A stretch of DNA of 64,000 nt, taken from positions 1 to 64,000 of the forward strand of contig DATLNE010000040.1 of assembly GCA_035536915.1 (NCBI GenBank), read 5' to 3'. The notes beneath the pieces were generated by a model. It worked only from the letters and a program-made list of their open reading frames with translations. It searched no databases and was not told where the DNA came from. The translations under genes were made by a program, and so were the position numbers. The stretch comes from Acidimicrobiales bacterium. GTDB taxonomy: Bacteria > Actinomycetota > Acidimicrobiia > Acidimicrobiales > JAHWLA01. How positions within the stretch are numbered: the first letter of the stretch is position 1; each line of letters begins with the position of its first letter. Below, in pieces: positions 27,785 through 36,603 of this stretch.

Positions 27785-28019
27785 CCAGCGGCCCCTCGCC
27801 GTTTCATGACGGGTGTCGGAAAACGTTTCGTGTACGGAGGGTCCTCGACGCGGGCGGTCGGCGCGACACGATGCGAGGGATCGATGCATCCAGGTAGGCC
27901 TTCCGAAACGTTTCCAGAAACGTAGCGTTTCCGATGCGGAATCCCTTGACTGAGCCTGCGCAACCGTGCTGTCATGACTAGAAACGTTTCCACCCCCCCA
28001 CCCCAGGGAGTCTTCGTTG
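27785..28019 (+). promoter_or_regulatory. Control region of the transport operon with four LacI-type operators
   Basis: Operators: AAACGTTT core at 27821-27828; GAAACGTTTC at 27905-27914; GAAACG-TAG-CGTTTC at 27917-27931; GAAACGTTTC at 27981-27990. A promoter candidate is TTGACT (27946-27951), 18-nt spacer, TGTCAT (27970-27975), so the last operator covers the start site and the middle pair sits upstream, an arrangement suited to looping repression. AGGGAG at 28005-28010 is the ribosome-binding site of the next gene. The base composition is AT-richer than the coding sequence. Confidence 0.68.
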
Positions 28020-29540
28020 ATGCGTGGTACCCGTGCCCTGGCCGCACTGGCAGCCTTCTCGCTGTTGGCTGCCGCCTGCGGTAGTTCCACCGCTTATCGC
28101 CAAGCGAACTCGAAGCAGCAGCAGGGGGGCGAGGAAGGGGAGTTCGGCGTCGGCCCCGACGGCAAGCCCCTCGAGGGTGGCGTTCCTGGGCAGGAGCCCG
28201 GTGTACAGGGCACGCCCGGCACGACCGGCACCACCGGCCTCGCTCCCGGGGCCAACGGCGGCGACCCGACACGTCCCGGCCCAGGGACGACAACAGGCCC
28301 GGGCCCGACCGGCCCCGGCAACACGGCGCCCATCCGACTCGGCTACGTCATCGCCGACAACCGCGAGGTCGAGCAGATCACCGGCAGGAAAGCAGGCGAC
28401 GCCAGCGCCGCCGAGCGCGAGATGCAGGCGCTCATCAGTTGGGCCAACAAGACCGGTGGGATCGGCGGCCGCAAGATCGACGCCAAGGGCTACACGATCT
28501 CGCAGACTTCGAACGACTCCCAGCGCACGGCGGCCTGCGTGGCCATGACCGAGGACGACAAGCGCGAGGTCGTCATCGACTCGGTGGTGTTCGGGACGGA
28601 AGCCAGCTACGCCTGCTTCGCCAAGCACAAGACGACGTTTATGGGTGCGGTGACCACCAGTTCCAGCGGCTACCTGCAGTCGACGGCGCCGTACATCATG
28701 ACGACCAACGCAGGCCTGGACCGGGAGATGCAGGTGCTCCCGCAGGCCCTGAAGGAAGCCGGGTACTTCGAGGGGGAAAAGGTCGGCGTGATCCTCGACG
28801 ACATCCCCAACCTGCGGGCCGCCTACCAGCAGCACCTGGTGCCGGCCATGCAGCGAGCAGGCGTGCCGATCGCCGACGTCCGCTTCGTCGGCTACGAGGG
28901 CACCGCATCGGAGCACGCCCAGATGGGCAACGCCGTGCTCGACTTCAAGGACAAGAAGATCCAGCGCGTGATCATGTTCACCTACGCGCTGAACTACCTC
29001 TCGTTCACAAGCCAGGCCCGATCGCAGACATACAACCCGCGCTACGCCTACACCGACTACATGGCGTTGAACGCGGTGGCGTTGGCCTTCGGCGCCGCCG
29101 CCCAGAACGCCAACGCCATGGGCTTGAGCACCGTCGACGGCATGGTGGTCGACGACAACTCGCGAGGCTTCGGTGACACCACGCCGGTGCCCCGGGAGAA
29201 GCTGTCGCCGGGGAGGCAACGCTGCCTCGACATCCTCTCGCAGGAAACCGGCCGCGACTACTACCGGCCCCAGGAGTCGGGCCGCACCAACGTGGTCTTC
29301 ATCCACTGCGACAGCTTCTTGTTGTGGCTCGACACAGCCCGGGCGACCGGCCCGTCGTGGGCGCCGGGTGCGAGTGCCCCTGCGCTGCGCCGACTCGGCA
29401 CCGGCTTCCTCACGGCGACGCAGAAGGCCACCAACTTCGGCACCGGCCGCTTCGACGGGGCGAGCTCCTACCGCCTGGGCAAGCGCGACGACAGGTGCAA
29501 CTGCTACGTGAAGGTCATCGACTGGCGCCCGTTGCCCTGA
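28020..29540 (+). CDS. HAAT-type ABC transporter substrate-binding lipoprotein
   Basis: A 506-residue lipoprotein: the signal peptide MRGTRALAALAAFSLLAAAC ends in the lipobox Cys at residue 20. A Gly/Pro/Thr-rich linker follows (about 30-100), then the LivK-like domain beginning RLGYVIADNREVEQITG. The C terminus has several Cys (CFAKHK, HCDSF, DDRCNCYVKV) that may form disulfides. Its operon and regulation place it with sugar-acid catabolism rather than amino-acid uptake, so the ligand is probably a sugar, sugar acid or plant-derived acid. ATG 28020 is preferred over the adjacent TTG 28017. Confidence 0.88.
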   Translation: MRGTRALAALAAFSLLAAACGSSTAYRQANSKQQQGGEEGEFGVGPDGKPLEGGVPGQEPGVQGTPGTTGTTGLAPGANGGDPTRPGPGTTTGPGPTGPGNTAPIRLGYVIADNREVEQITGRKAGDASAAEREMQALISWANKTGGIGGRKIDAKGYTISQTSNDSQRTAACVAMTEDDKREVVIDSVVFGTEASYACFAKHKTTFMGAVTTSSSGYLQSTAPYIMTTNAGLDREMQVLPQALKEAGYFEGEKVGVILDDIPNLRAAYQQHLVPAMQRAGVPIADVRFVGYEGTASEHAQMGNAVLDFKDKKIQRVIMFTYALNYLSFTSQARSQTYNPRYAYTDYMALNAVALAFGAAAQNANAMGLSTVDGMVVDDNSRGFGDTTPVPREKLSPGRQRCLDILSQETGRDYYRPQESGRTNVVFIHCDSFLLWLDTARATGPSWAPGASAPALRRLGTGFLTATQKATNFGTGRFDGASSYRLGKRDDRCNCYVKVIDWRPLP

Positions 29541-29557
29541 TGCCGAGCCCACGTACC

Positions 29558-29569
29558 GAAAACGTTTCT
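29558..29569. promoter_or_regulatory. LacI-type operator before the second dehydratase
   Basis: GAAAACGTTTCT in the 61-nt gap between the binding-protein gene and the dehydratase gene (start 29602). It contains the AAACGTTT core of the family, so the downstream genes may have a separately repressed promoter. Confidence 0.55.
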
Positions 29570-29601
29570 ACAAATCACGGCGACGAGCTGTCGGAGGACG
29601 G

Positions 29602-30774
29602 ATGACGAGCGGAGCAGTAACCGAGGACAACGTGGTGACGGGTGGCGCGGCGCCGCCGTCGCCGGTCCTGCACGTGGAGCGGGTCGAGGTGGTGCCCTTG
29701 CGCGTGCCGCTCGAGCGCCGCTTCCAGGGATCGCACTACTCGATGAACTCACGATGCACCCTGATCGTGCGCGTCTACACCACCGAAGGTGTCGTCGGGA
29801 TCTCCTACAACGGTGACGAAGCAGGCACCCAGCTGGAGATCGCCCGGATCATCACCGACGAGCTCGGCCCGTTGGTGAAAGGCATGGCCGTGCCGGGCCA
29901 TGCCGCCCTGTGGAACGCCATGCTCCCGCCGACGTTCGACATCCTCCGCGACCGTCGCCTGGTGATCATGGCCATGGCTGCCCTCGATTCGGCGTTGTGG
30001 GACGCCGCCGGCAAGGCGATGGGCATGCCCTTGTGGCGCGTGTGGGGCGGCGCACAGCCCGCCCTGCCACTCATCGCCATCGGTGGCTACTACTGGGACG
30101 ACCCCGCGGAGACGGTCTCGGAGATGGAGGACTACCTGGCCCTCGGCATCGCCGGGTGCAAGTTCAAGGTCGGCGGGGCCACCCCCGAGGTCGATGCCGA
30201 ACGGCTGCGGGTGGCGAGGAAGGCAGCGGGGCCCGACTTCGTGCTGATGGCCGACGCCAACCAGGGCTACACGCTGTCGGAAGCGCTGCGTTTCGCCGAA
30301 CTGGTCGCCGATTGCAACGTGCGCTGGTTCGAGGAGCCGGTGAACTGGATGAACGACCGCCTCGACATGGCGGCACTGCGCCATCGCTGCGCCATCCCCA
30401 TCGCCGCCGGGCAGAGCGAGTTCACCCGCGCAGGGGCTCGTGACCTGATCGTGAGCGGTGCCGTCGACGTCTGCAACTTCGATGCGTCGTGGAGCGGCGG
30501 GCCGACCGAGTGGCTGCGGGTGGCAGCGGTGGCCCACGCGTTCGGCGTGGAGATGGCGCACCACGAAGAGCCCCAGATCGCCGCCCACCTGCTCGCCGCC
30601 GTGCCCAACGGGACGTACGTCGAGTGCTTCCACCCCGAGCGAGACCCGATGTTCTGGCAGTTGCTCGCCAATCGTGGCGGCCCCCAGGCCGGCATGTACG
30701 TGCTCGGCGACGCGCCAGGCTTCGGGCTCGAGCTCGACGAGCAGTTCGTGGCGCGATGGCGCGAGGACCGTTGA
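29602..30774 (+). CDS. Enolase-superfamily sugar-acid dehydratase (second paralogue)
   Basis: A 390-residue mandelate-racemase-group protein with the full signature: KFKVGG (second-strand Lys), LMADANQGY (metal Asp), WFEEPVN (metal Glu), AAGQSEF (third ligand Glu), then NFDASWSGG and VEMAHHEEPQIAAH giving the Asp-His pair. It should remove water from an acid sugar to give a 2-keto-3-deoxy acid. Unlike the paralogue at 24707-25825 its Lys motif is intact, so the two likely use different stereoisomers. It lies inside the transport operon; the lipoprotein gene overlaps its end. Confidence 0.9.
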   Translation: MTSGAVTEDNVVTGGAAPPSPVLHVERVEVVPLRVPLERRFQGSHYSMNSRCTLIVRVYTTEGVVGISYNGDEAGTQLEIARIITDELGPLVKGMAVPGHAALWNAMLPPTFDILRDRRLVIMAMAALDSALWDAAGKAMGMPLWRVWGGAQPALPLIAIGGYYWDDPAETVSEMEDYLALGIAGCKFKVGGATPEVDAERLRVARKAAGPDFVLMADANQGYTLSEALRFAELVADCNVRWFEEPVNWMNDRLDMAALRHRCAIPIAAGQSEFTRAGARDLIVSGAVDVCNFDASWSGGPTEWLRVAAVAHAFGVEMAHHEEPQIAAHLLAAVPNGTYVECFHPERDPMFWQLLANRGGPQAGMYVLGDAPGFGLELDEQFVARWREDR

Positions 30775-31247
30775 GGCGCCTCGCCGCCGGCCTGGCTGTC
30801 GCAGCGCTGCTCACCGGCGGCTGCGCCGTCAGCGGCATCAACCTCGTGCAGGACCAGCGGGTGAGGATCCTGGCCCCCGGCCCCGATGACGAGGTCACCG
30901 TGCCTCTGACCATCCGCTGGGAAGCCGAGCGCGTGGAGGGCCTGACCTTCGCCGTGTTCGTCGACCGCGCACCGATCAAGCCCGGCGCGTCGCTGCGGTC
31001 CTTGGCCGAGGACGACGACGTCTGCCTGTCGCGACCCGACTGCCCCGACGCCGGATACCTCGCCTCCAAAGGGGTCTACGTGACGACCGAGCCCTCAGTC
31101 ACCCTCCCAGGCCTGCCGGATCACCGCGCCACCGAGGAGCACCGCCGCGACCCGCACTTCGCCACCATCGTGCTCATCGACGGGGACCGCCGCGTGGGCG
31201 AGAGCGCCTGGTACCGGGATTTCTCGATCATCCGGAAGTCGACGTGA
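30756..31247 (+). CDS. Small lipoprotein of unknown function in transporter operon
   Basis: A 163-residue lipoprotein: MARGPLRRLAAGLAVAALLT followed by GGC with the lipobox Cys at about residue 23. The mature part is beta-rich (RVRILAPGPDDEVTVPLTIRWEAE), like an immunoglobulin-type fold. ATG 30756 gives a proper Arg-containing n-region; TTG 30771, overlapping the previous stop, is an alternative start. It is coupled by GTGA overlap to the MFS-LivF fusion gene, so it may be an accessory surface subunit of that transporter. No homologous function is recognised. Confidence 0.72.
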   Translation: MARGPLRRLAAGLAVAALLTGGCAVSGINLVQDQRVRILAPGPDDEVTVPLTIRWEAERVEGLTFAVFVDRAPIKPGASLRSLAEDDDVCLSRPDCPDAGYLASKGVYVTTEPSVTLPGLPDHRATEEHRRDPHFATIVLIDGDRRVGESAWYRDFSIIRKST

Positions 31248-33430
31248 CCGACACCCTGCACGACGATGCCGCCGTCGTCGAGGTCGAAGAGACCCAGGCG
31301 GCGCTGCGCAAGGCGGGCCGCTCCGTCCTCGGCATCACGGGCGACGAGAACGCCCCGCCCCTGCGCCGCATCCTCAGCGAGGAGGGGCTGAGCTGGTACC
31401 CGCTCTTCGCCCTGTGCGCTCTGGCCCTGGTCGACCAGTTCCAATCCCGCGCCTTCATCGTCCTGGCCCCGGAGATCGCCCAAGCCTTCGGCTTGGCGCC
31501 CGCCGCCATCGCCGCCTTCGGCTCCCTGCAGGCACTGACCCTGTCGGTTGCCGCCCTTCCCGCCGCCGCCTTCGTGCAGCGGAAGGCTCGCCGCGGCGCG
31601 GTGGCGATCGTGACCGCGGTGGGATGGGGGTTGGCGACGCTGTGCACCGGCTTCGTCGGCAACCCCTTCGGCCTGCTGATGGTGACCTTGCTCGACGGCG
31701 CGTCGAGCGGGTCGGTGCGGACCGTGCACGGCCCACTGCTGTTCGACCATTACCCGCCTGCGGCCAGGGGCCGCATGCTGTCGACCTACCTGGCGGCCAC
31801 CTACGCCGCCGGGGTGATCGCGCCGGCTTCGGTGGCCATCTTGACGGCGTTGAACCTGACCTGGCGCGGCGTGTTCGTCGTGCTCGGCGTGGTGTGCCTG
31901 GCCACCGCTGCGGCCGCCTCGCGCCTTCGTGACCCGGGCTTCGGCCGCTTCGACACCGCTCGCATCCGCGGCTTGGTGAGGGACGAACCGGTGGAGGAGG
32001 AGCCGGGCCTCGACCTCGGCTTCTTCGAGGTGGTGCGGCGCATCTGGCTCATTCCCACGGTGAAGCGGGTGATGGTCGCCTCGACCCTGCTGGGGATCAT
32101 GCTCACCCCGCTCATCACGTTCATGGTCTTCTACCTGGCCGAGCGGTGGCACCAGGGGCCGACGGCGCGGGCCGTGTTCTCCGCCCTCACCGCTGCCCTC
32201 GCCGTGCCTGCGCTCATCGTCATGGGCGGGCGCATCGAGCGCAACTTCCGCCACGATCCCTCTCGCGTCGTGGTGCAGAGCGGCACCTTCCTGGCCGTCG
32301 GCGTCGTCGGCCTCGGCGTGGGGGTCCTGTCGCCGTGGTTCGTGGGCATGGGCGTGCTCTTCGCCATCGGCAACACCGCATTCGCCCTGACCGTCCCCGC
32401 GCTGGCCATGTCGGTGCAGGCGGTGCTGCCGCCCGCGATGCGCGCCCACGCCGCTGCCCTGCAGGGGATCATGCTCTTCGGCGCCGGGTCGTTCGTCGGG
32501 GTGATCTTCCTCTCGGGCATCGACCGGCGCCTGGGGCCGACGGGCGCGGTGATCGCCATGGCCATCCCCGGGCTGGCGTCGGCCGCCGTGCTCGCCAGTT
32601 GCCGCAAGACGATCAACGCCGACATCGACCGCGTGGTCGACGACATCGTCGAGGAAGAGGAGATCCGCAAGCTGGTGTCGTCGGGCGTGCGCCTGCCCAT
32701 GCTGGCATGCCGCAACATCGACTTCAGCTACGACCAGCTGCAGGTGCTCTTCGACGTGTCGTTCTCGGTCGACGAAGGCGAGATGGTCGCCCTGCTCGGC
32801 ACGAACGGGGCGGGCAAGTCGACCCTGCTGCGGGCCATCACCGGCCTGGGCTTGCCGTCGTCGGGATCGGTGCGCTTCCGGGGCGCCGACATCACCTACG
32901 TCGACCCCCAGCGGCGGGTCGGGTTGGGCATCACCCAGATCGCCGGCGGCAAGGCCACGTTCCCCCGGCTGACGGTGGTGGAGAACCTGCGGGCCTTCGG
33001 CTACGGGCGAGGCCGCGACACCCGCGCCGTCGACCGCGGCATCGAGGCCACCTTCGACGCCTTCCCTCGGCTGGCCGAACGGCGCGACCAACTGGCGGGC
33101 ACCCTGTCGGGCGGCGAAGCCCAGATGCTCGCCCTGGGCCGGGCGCTGATCCTCGAGCCGCCCCTGCTCTGCATCGACGAGCTGTCGTTGGGCCTGGCGC
33201 CCAAGGTCGTGGGCGAGTTGCTGGAGATGGTGCGGCGCATCAATGCCCAGGGCACGGCGGTGGTCCTCGTCGAGCAGAGCGTGAACATCGCCCTCTCGCT
33301 GGTCGACCACGTCTATTTCATGGAACGCGGGGAGATCCGCTTCGACGGCAAGGCGCGTGACCTGCTCGGCCGGGACGACTTGCTCCGGTCGGTCTTCCTC
33401 GAAGGTGCAACGAAGGGACTCGCCCGGTGA
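31244..33430 (+). CDS. MFS transporter domain fused to LivF-type ABC ATPase
   Basis: A 728-residue fusion. Residues about 45-465 contain roughly twelve hydrophobic segments in a major-facilitator pattern (DQFQSRAF in segment 1, VQRKARRG loop after segment 2, ARGRMLSTYLAATYAAGVIAP in segment 5). Residues about 485-728 are a complete LivF ATPase: Walker A GTNGAGKST near 518, LSGGEAQMLALGRA near 620, Walker B LLCIDELSLGLAP near 642, and VEQSVN. Frame and codon use are continuous across the junction. The stop overlaps the LivH-LivM-LivG fusion gene (GTGA), so the product must supply the LivF half of that importer while also carrying a secondary transporter. Confidence 0.88.
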   Translation: MTDTLHDDAAVVEVEETQAALRKAGRSVLGITGDENAPPLRRILSEEGLSWYPLFALCALALVDQFQSRAFIVLAPEIAQAFGLAPAAIAAFGSLQALTLSVAALPAAAFVQRKARRGAVAIVTAVGWGLATLCTGFVGNPFGLLMVTLLDGASSGSVRTVHGPLLFDHYPPAARGRMLSTYLAATYAAGVIAPASVAILTALNLTWRGVFVVLGVVCLATAAAASRLRDPGFGRFDTARIRGLVRDEPVEEEPGLDLGFFEVVRRIWLIPTVKRVMVASTLLGIMLTPLITFMVFYLAERWHQGPTARAVFSALTAALAVPALIVMGGRIERNFRHDPSRVVVQSGTFLAVGVVGLGVGVLSPWFVGMGVLFAIGNTAFALTVPALAMSVQAVLPPAMRAHAAALQGIMLFGAGSFVGVIFLSGIDRRLGPTGAVIAMAIPGLASAAVLASCRKTINADIDRVVDDIVEEEEIRKLVSSGVRLPMLACRNIDFSYDQLQVLFDVSFSVDEGEMVALLGTNGAGKSTLLRAITGLGLPSSGSVRFRGADITYVDPQRRVGLGITQIAGGKATFPRLTVVENLRAFGYGRGRDTRAVDRGIEATFDAFPRLAERRDQLAGTLSGGEAQMLALGRALILEPPLLCIDELSLGLAPKVVGELLEMVRRINAQGTAVVLVEQSVNIALSLVDHVYFMERGEIRFDGKARDLLGRDDLLRSVFLEGATKGLAR

Positions 33431-36405
33431 TCGCTGTTTCTGTACCCCTCCCCCTGGTCCTCCTGGGGGTGGTCATCGGGCTGACGTACGGGCTGCTGGC
33501 GGTCGGCCTGGTGCTGATCTACCGCTCGAACCGCATCATCAACTTCGCCCACGGCGAGATCGGCGGCTTCGCCGCGGCCCTGCTGGTGGTGTTCGTGGTG
33601 CGCAACAACTTGCCGTACTGGCTCGTCTTCCCGTTTGCCTTGGCGGCGGGTGCCGGGGCGGCGATGACGGTGGAGGCGGTGGCCGTCCGCCGCATCCGCC
33701 GGGCGCCCGCCCCGATGAGCATCATCGCCACCTTGGGGGCAGGCACGTTCCTTGCCCTGTTCGGCCTCGCCATCAACACCGGCCTGCGCCGCGGCTCGGC
33801 CTTTCCGCAGCCCCCGGGCCTCCCCTCGTTCGCCGTCGGCCAGCTGGTGCTGACCCCGGCCTACGTCGCCATGCTCGTGATCACGCCGCTGCTCGTCGTC
33901 GGCTTGGCGCTGTTCCTGCGCTTTACCCGCTACGGCGTGGCCATGCGGGCAGCCGCCGACAACAGCGACACGGCGTCGATGAGCGGGATCTCGCCCACCC
34001 GCATGTCGTCGATCACCTGGGGGATCGCCGGCGTGGTCTCGGCCTACACCGCCATCCTGCAGATGCCGTCGGCGGGCGTGATGGTGGCGGGCATGTCGGT
34101 GGGGCCCGCGCTGCTGTTGCGGGCGTTGCTGGCCGCGGTGATCGCCCGCCTCGACAGCCTGCCGCGGGCGTTGGCAGCGGGCGTCGGCATCGGCGTGGTC
34201 GAGCAGGTGCTGTTGTGGAACAACCCCTCCAGCGGCCAAGTGGAAGCGCTGCTGTTCTTCTGCACCATGGTCGCCCTGTTCGCCCTCCGACGCCGCAGCG
34301 GGCGGGAGGAAGCCCAGGGGTCGTGGCTGGCGGCCACGCCGTGGCCGCCCCTGCCCGAACGGCTGCGCCAGGTGTGGGCCATCCGCAACTTGGGCCGCCT
34401 CGCCTTCGTGGCCACCTTCCTGCTCTTCGTGCTGGTCTCACTGACGACGAACCGTGCCGCCTACACCTTCACCCTCGTCGCCGGGTACTCGCTCGTGGGC
34501 CTCTCGGTCTTCGTGGTCACGGGGCTCACCGGGCAACTGTCGCTCGGCCAGTTCGCTTTGGCGGGCGTGGGCGCCATCGCCAGCTACCAGGTCGCCGTAC
34601 GCGGCGGCGACCCGGTGGTCGGCGTGCTCCTTTCGGGGCTGACGGCGGCGGTCGCCGCCGTGCTCATCGGGCTGCCCGCCCTGCGACTGCGAGGGTTGCT
34701 GCTGACGGTGAGCACCATCTCGTTCGCCTTGATGTGCCAGGGGTGGTTGTTCAGCCAGTCATGGGCCTTCTCCGGCGGCGTCGATCCCGGTCGCCCCATC
34801 TACTTCGATCGCGCCTTTTTGTCGTCGAAGTCGTACTACTTGTTCGCCCTGCCGTTCCTAGCCGTGGGTTTCCTCCTCGTGTGGAACGTGGCTCGCGGGG
34901 GCGTCGGTCGAGCCTTCGTGGCCGTGCGCGACAACGAAGACGGCGCTCGCGCATTCGGCGTTCGGGCCATGCGCACGAAGCTCCTCAGCTTCGCCATCGC
35001 CGGCTTCCTCGCCGGCCTCGGCGGCGCCGTCATCCTCCATGCCGAGGCCCGGGTCACCGCCGGCACCTTCGGCGCCGCGGCCAGCGTGACCGTGGTGGCC
35101 ATGAGCGTGATCGGCGGCATCTCGTTGCTCTCCGGTTCGCTCATCGGCGCCCTGTACCTCATCGCCTTGCCCGCCTTCGTGCCGCTCGACTCGGCGGCCT
35201 CGGCGGCGAGCACGTTGGGGTGGCTGTTTCTCATCCTCTACTTCCCCGGCGGCGTGGCCCAGTTGGTGCGCCCCCTGCGAGAGCGGCTGATCGTGCTGTT
35301 GGCGCGACGGGCGGGCGTCGACCCCACAGACGCGGCGGCCGAGGCGGCCACGTCGGAGGAGGCGTCGGCCATCACCGGCGCCGTGCGGCTGGCCGACGCG
35401 CCGCAGGTGGCGTCCGTCGAGCAGGGTGGCAACGCCGCAGGTGTGCAGGTGCGCGACATCCGCCGCCACTTCGGTGGCGTGCGCGCTGTCGACGGCGTGA
35501 CCATCGACGTGCAGCCGCGGGAGATCCTCGGGATCATTGGGCCCAACGGCGCAGGCAAGACGACCTTGTTCGAGATCATCGGCGGCTTCACCGCCCCCGA
35601 TGCCGGCTCGGTGATCTTCGACGGCACCGACGTGACGAAGTTGGCGCCGGAGGGCCGGGCCGCCCTCGGCATCGTGCGCTCGTTCCAGGACGCCCGCCTG
35701 TTCCCGACGATGACGGTGCTGGAGTGCGTGCGACTGTCGTTGGAACGGCAGTCGAAGACGCCGGTGGTGGCGTCCCTGCTCGGGTTGCCCACGGCATCAC
35801 GGCGAGAGCGTGAGCGTGATGTCCAGGCCCGGGCGCTGGTCGAGACCATGGGGCTCGACGCCTACCGTTCGAAGACGGTGGCCGAGCTGTCGACGGGCAC
35901 CCGTCGCATCACCGAGTTGGCGTGCATCGTGGCCATGCGGCCTCGGCTCCTCCTCCTGGACGAGCCGTCGTCGGGCATCGCCCAGCGGGAGTCCGAAGCG
36001 CTGGCCGATGTCATCCGCATGATCCGCGATCGCCTCGACACCACCGTCATCGTCATCGAGCACGACATCCCGCTGGTGACCTCGATCAGCGACCGCATGA
36101 TCGCCATGGACTTGGGCCAGGTCATCGCCGGCGGGAGCCCCACCGAGGTGTGCAGCCACCCGGCGGTGGTCGAGAGCTACCTAGGCGGCAACATGGCGGC
36201 TATCGAACGGTCCGGTCGCGTCCGGCGTCGGCGCTCCCGGGCGGCCGTGCCGCAGGTGTCGAACGGCAACGGCAACGGCCACGGGCACGCGGGCGCAGCC
36301 GACGGCGCCCGCTGCGAGGCTGTCACCCGCTCCGGCGAGCGCTGCTCGCGGGCCGCCTCCGTCGACGGCGTCTGCGGCCAGCACGCCAAGGTCAGCTCGG
36401 CCTGA
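33427..36405 (+). CDS. LivH-LivM-LivG fusion with C-terminal zinc-finger-like tail
   Basis: A 992-residue HAAT importer core. Residues about 1-290 are LivH (LTYGLLAVGLVLIYRSNRII, NFAHGEIGG). About 315-620 are LivM (GLTGQLSLGQFALAGVGAI, VRDNEDGARAFGVR). About 671-915 are LivG with Walker A GPNGAGKTT near 707, LSTGTRR near 820, Walker B LLLLDEPSSGIAQ near 840. After an Arg-rich and Asn-Gly-repeat linker, residues about 961-986 read RCEAVTRSGERC followed by CGQH, a Cys/His pattern like short DUF5763-type zinc ribbons. GTG start overlaps the preceding stop. Parallel to the fusion at 10754-13546 but for a different binding protein. Confidence 0.9.
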   Translation: MIAVSVPLPLVLLGVVIGLTYGLLAVGLVLIYRSNRIINFAHGEIGGFAAALLVVFVVRNNLPYWLVFPFALAAGAGAAMTVEAVAVRRIRRAPAPMSIIATLGAGTFLALFGLAINTGLRRGSAFPQPPGLPSFAVGQLVLTPAYVAMLVITPLLVVGLALFLRFTRYGVAMRAAADNSDTASMSGISPTRMSSITWGIAGVVSAYTAILQMPSAGVMVAGMSVGPALLLRALLAAVIARLDSLPRALAAGVGIGVVEQVLLWNNPSSGQVEALLFFCTMVALFALRRRSGREEAQGSWLAATPWPPLPERLRQVWAIRNLGRLAFVATFLLFVLVSLTTNRAAYTFTLVAGYSLVGLSVFVVTGLTGQLSLGQFALAGVGAIASYQVAVRGGDPVVGVLLSGLTAAVAAVLIGLPALRLRGLLLTVSTISFALMCQGWLFSQSWAFSGGVDPGRPIYFDRAFLSSKSYYLFALPFLAVGFLLVWNVARGGVGRAFVAVRDNEDGARAFGVRAMRTKLLSFAIAGFLAGLGGAVILHAEARVTAGTFGAAASVTVVAMSVIGGISLLSGSLIGALYLIALPAFVPLDSAASAASTLGWLFLILYFPGGVAQLVRPLRERLIVLLARRAGVDPTDAAAEAATSEEASAITGAVRLADAPQVASVEQGGNAAGVQVRDIRRHFGGVRAVDGVTIDVQPREILGIIGPNGAGKTTLFEIIGGFTAPDAGSVIFDGTDVTKLAPEGRAALGIVRSFQDARLFPTMTVLECVRLSLERQSKTPVVASLLGLPTASRRERERDVQARALVETMGLDAYRSKTVAELSTGTRRITELACIVAMRPRLLLLDEPSSGIAQRESEALADVIRMIRDRLDTTVIVIEHDIPLVTSISDRMIAMDLGQVIAGGSPTEVCSHPAVVESYLGGNMAAIERSGRVRRRRSRAAVPQVSNGNGNGHGHAGAADGARCEAVTRSGERCSRAASVDGVCGQHAKVSSA

Positions 36406-36426
36406 TCCCGGCCGCGGAGAACGCGC

Positions 36427-36540
36427 GTGCTCGACAACCGACCCGTCGACGTGGGCGGCATCGACATCGCCGAAGAAGGCATCCGCCTGTACGAAGCGTT
36501 TCGCAAAGGCCCGGGCCGCATCGTCGACTTTGACGACTGA
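36427..36540 (+). CDS. Possible small protein at end of transporter operon (37 aa)
   Basis: A short frame starting at GTG 36427 with GGAGA 8-12 nt upstream, encoding VLDNRPVDVGGIDIAEEGIR and ending in RIVDFDD. Codon use is strongly coding-like (nearly every third base is G or C; Gly, Asp, Ile codons typical of the neighbours). It lies 21 nt after the LivHMG fusion. It could be a genuine small protein or the remnant of a larger gene. No homology is recognised. Confidence 0.4.
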   Translation: MLDNRPVDVGGIDIAEEGIRLYEAFRKGPGRIVDFDD

Positions 36541-36603
36541 GGCCGCGTCGCCGCCTCGTTTCACGGGACTTGGGGACGGGTGAGCAGCGGGTTTTCCGCA
36601 AGT

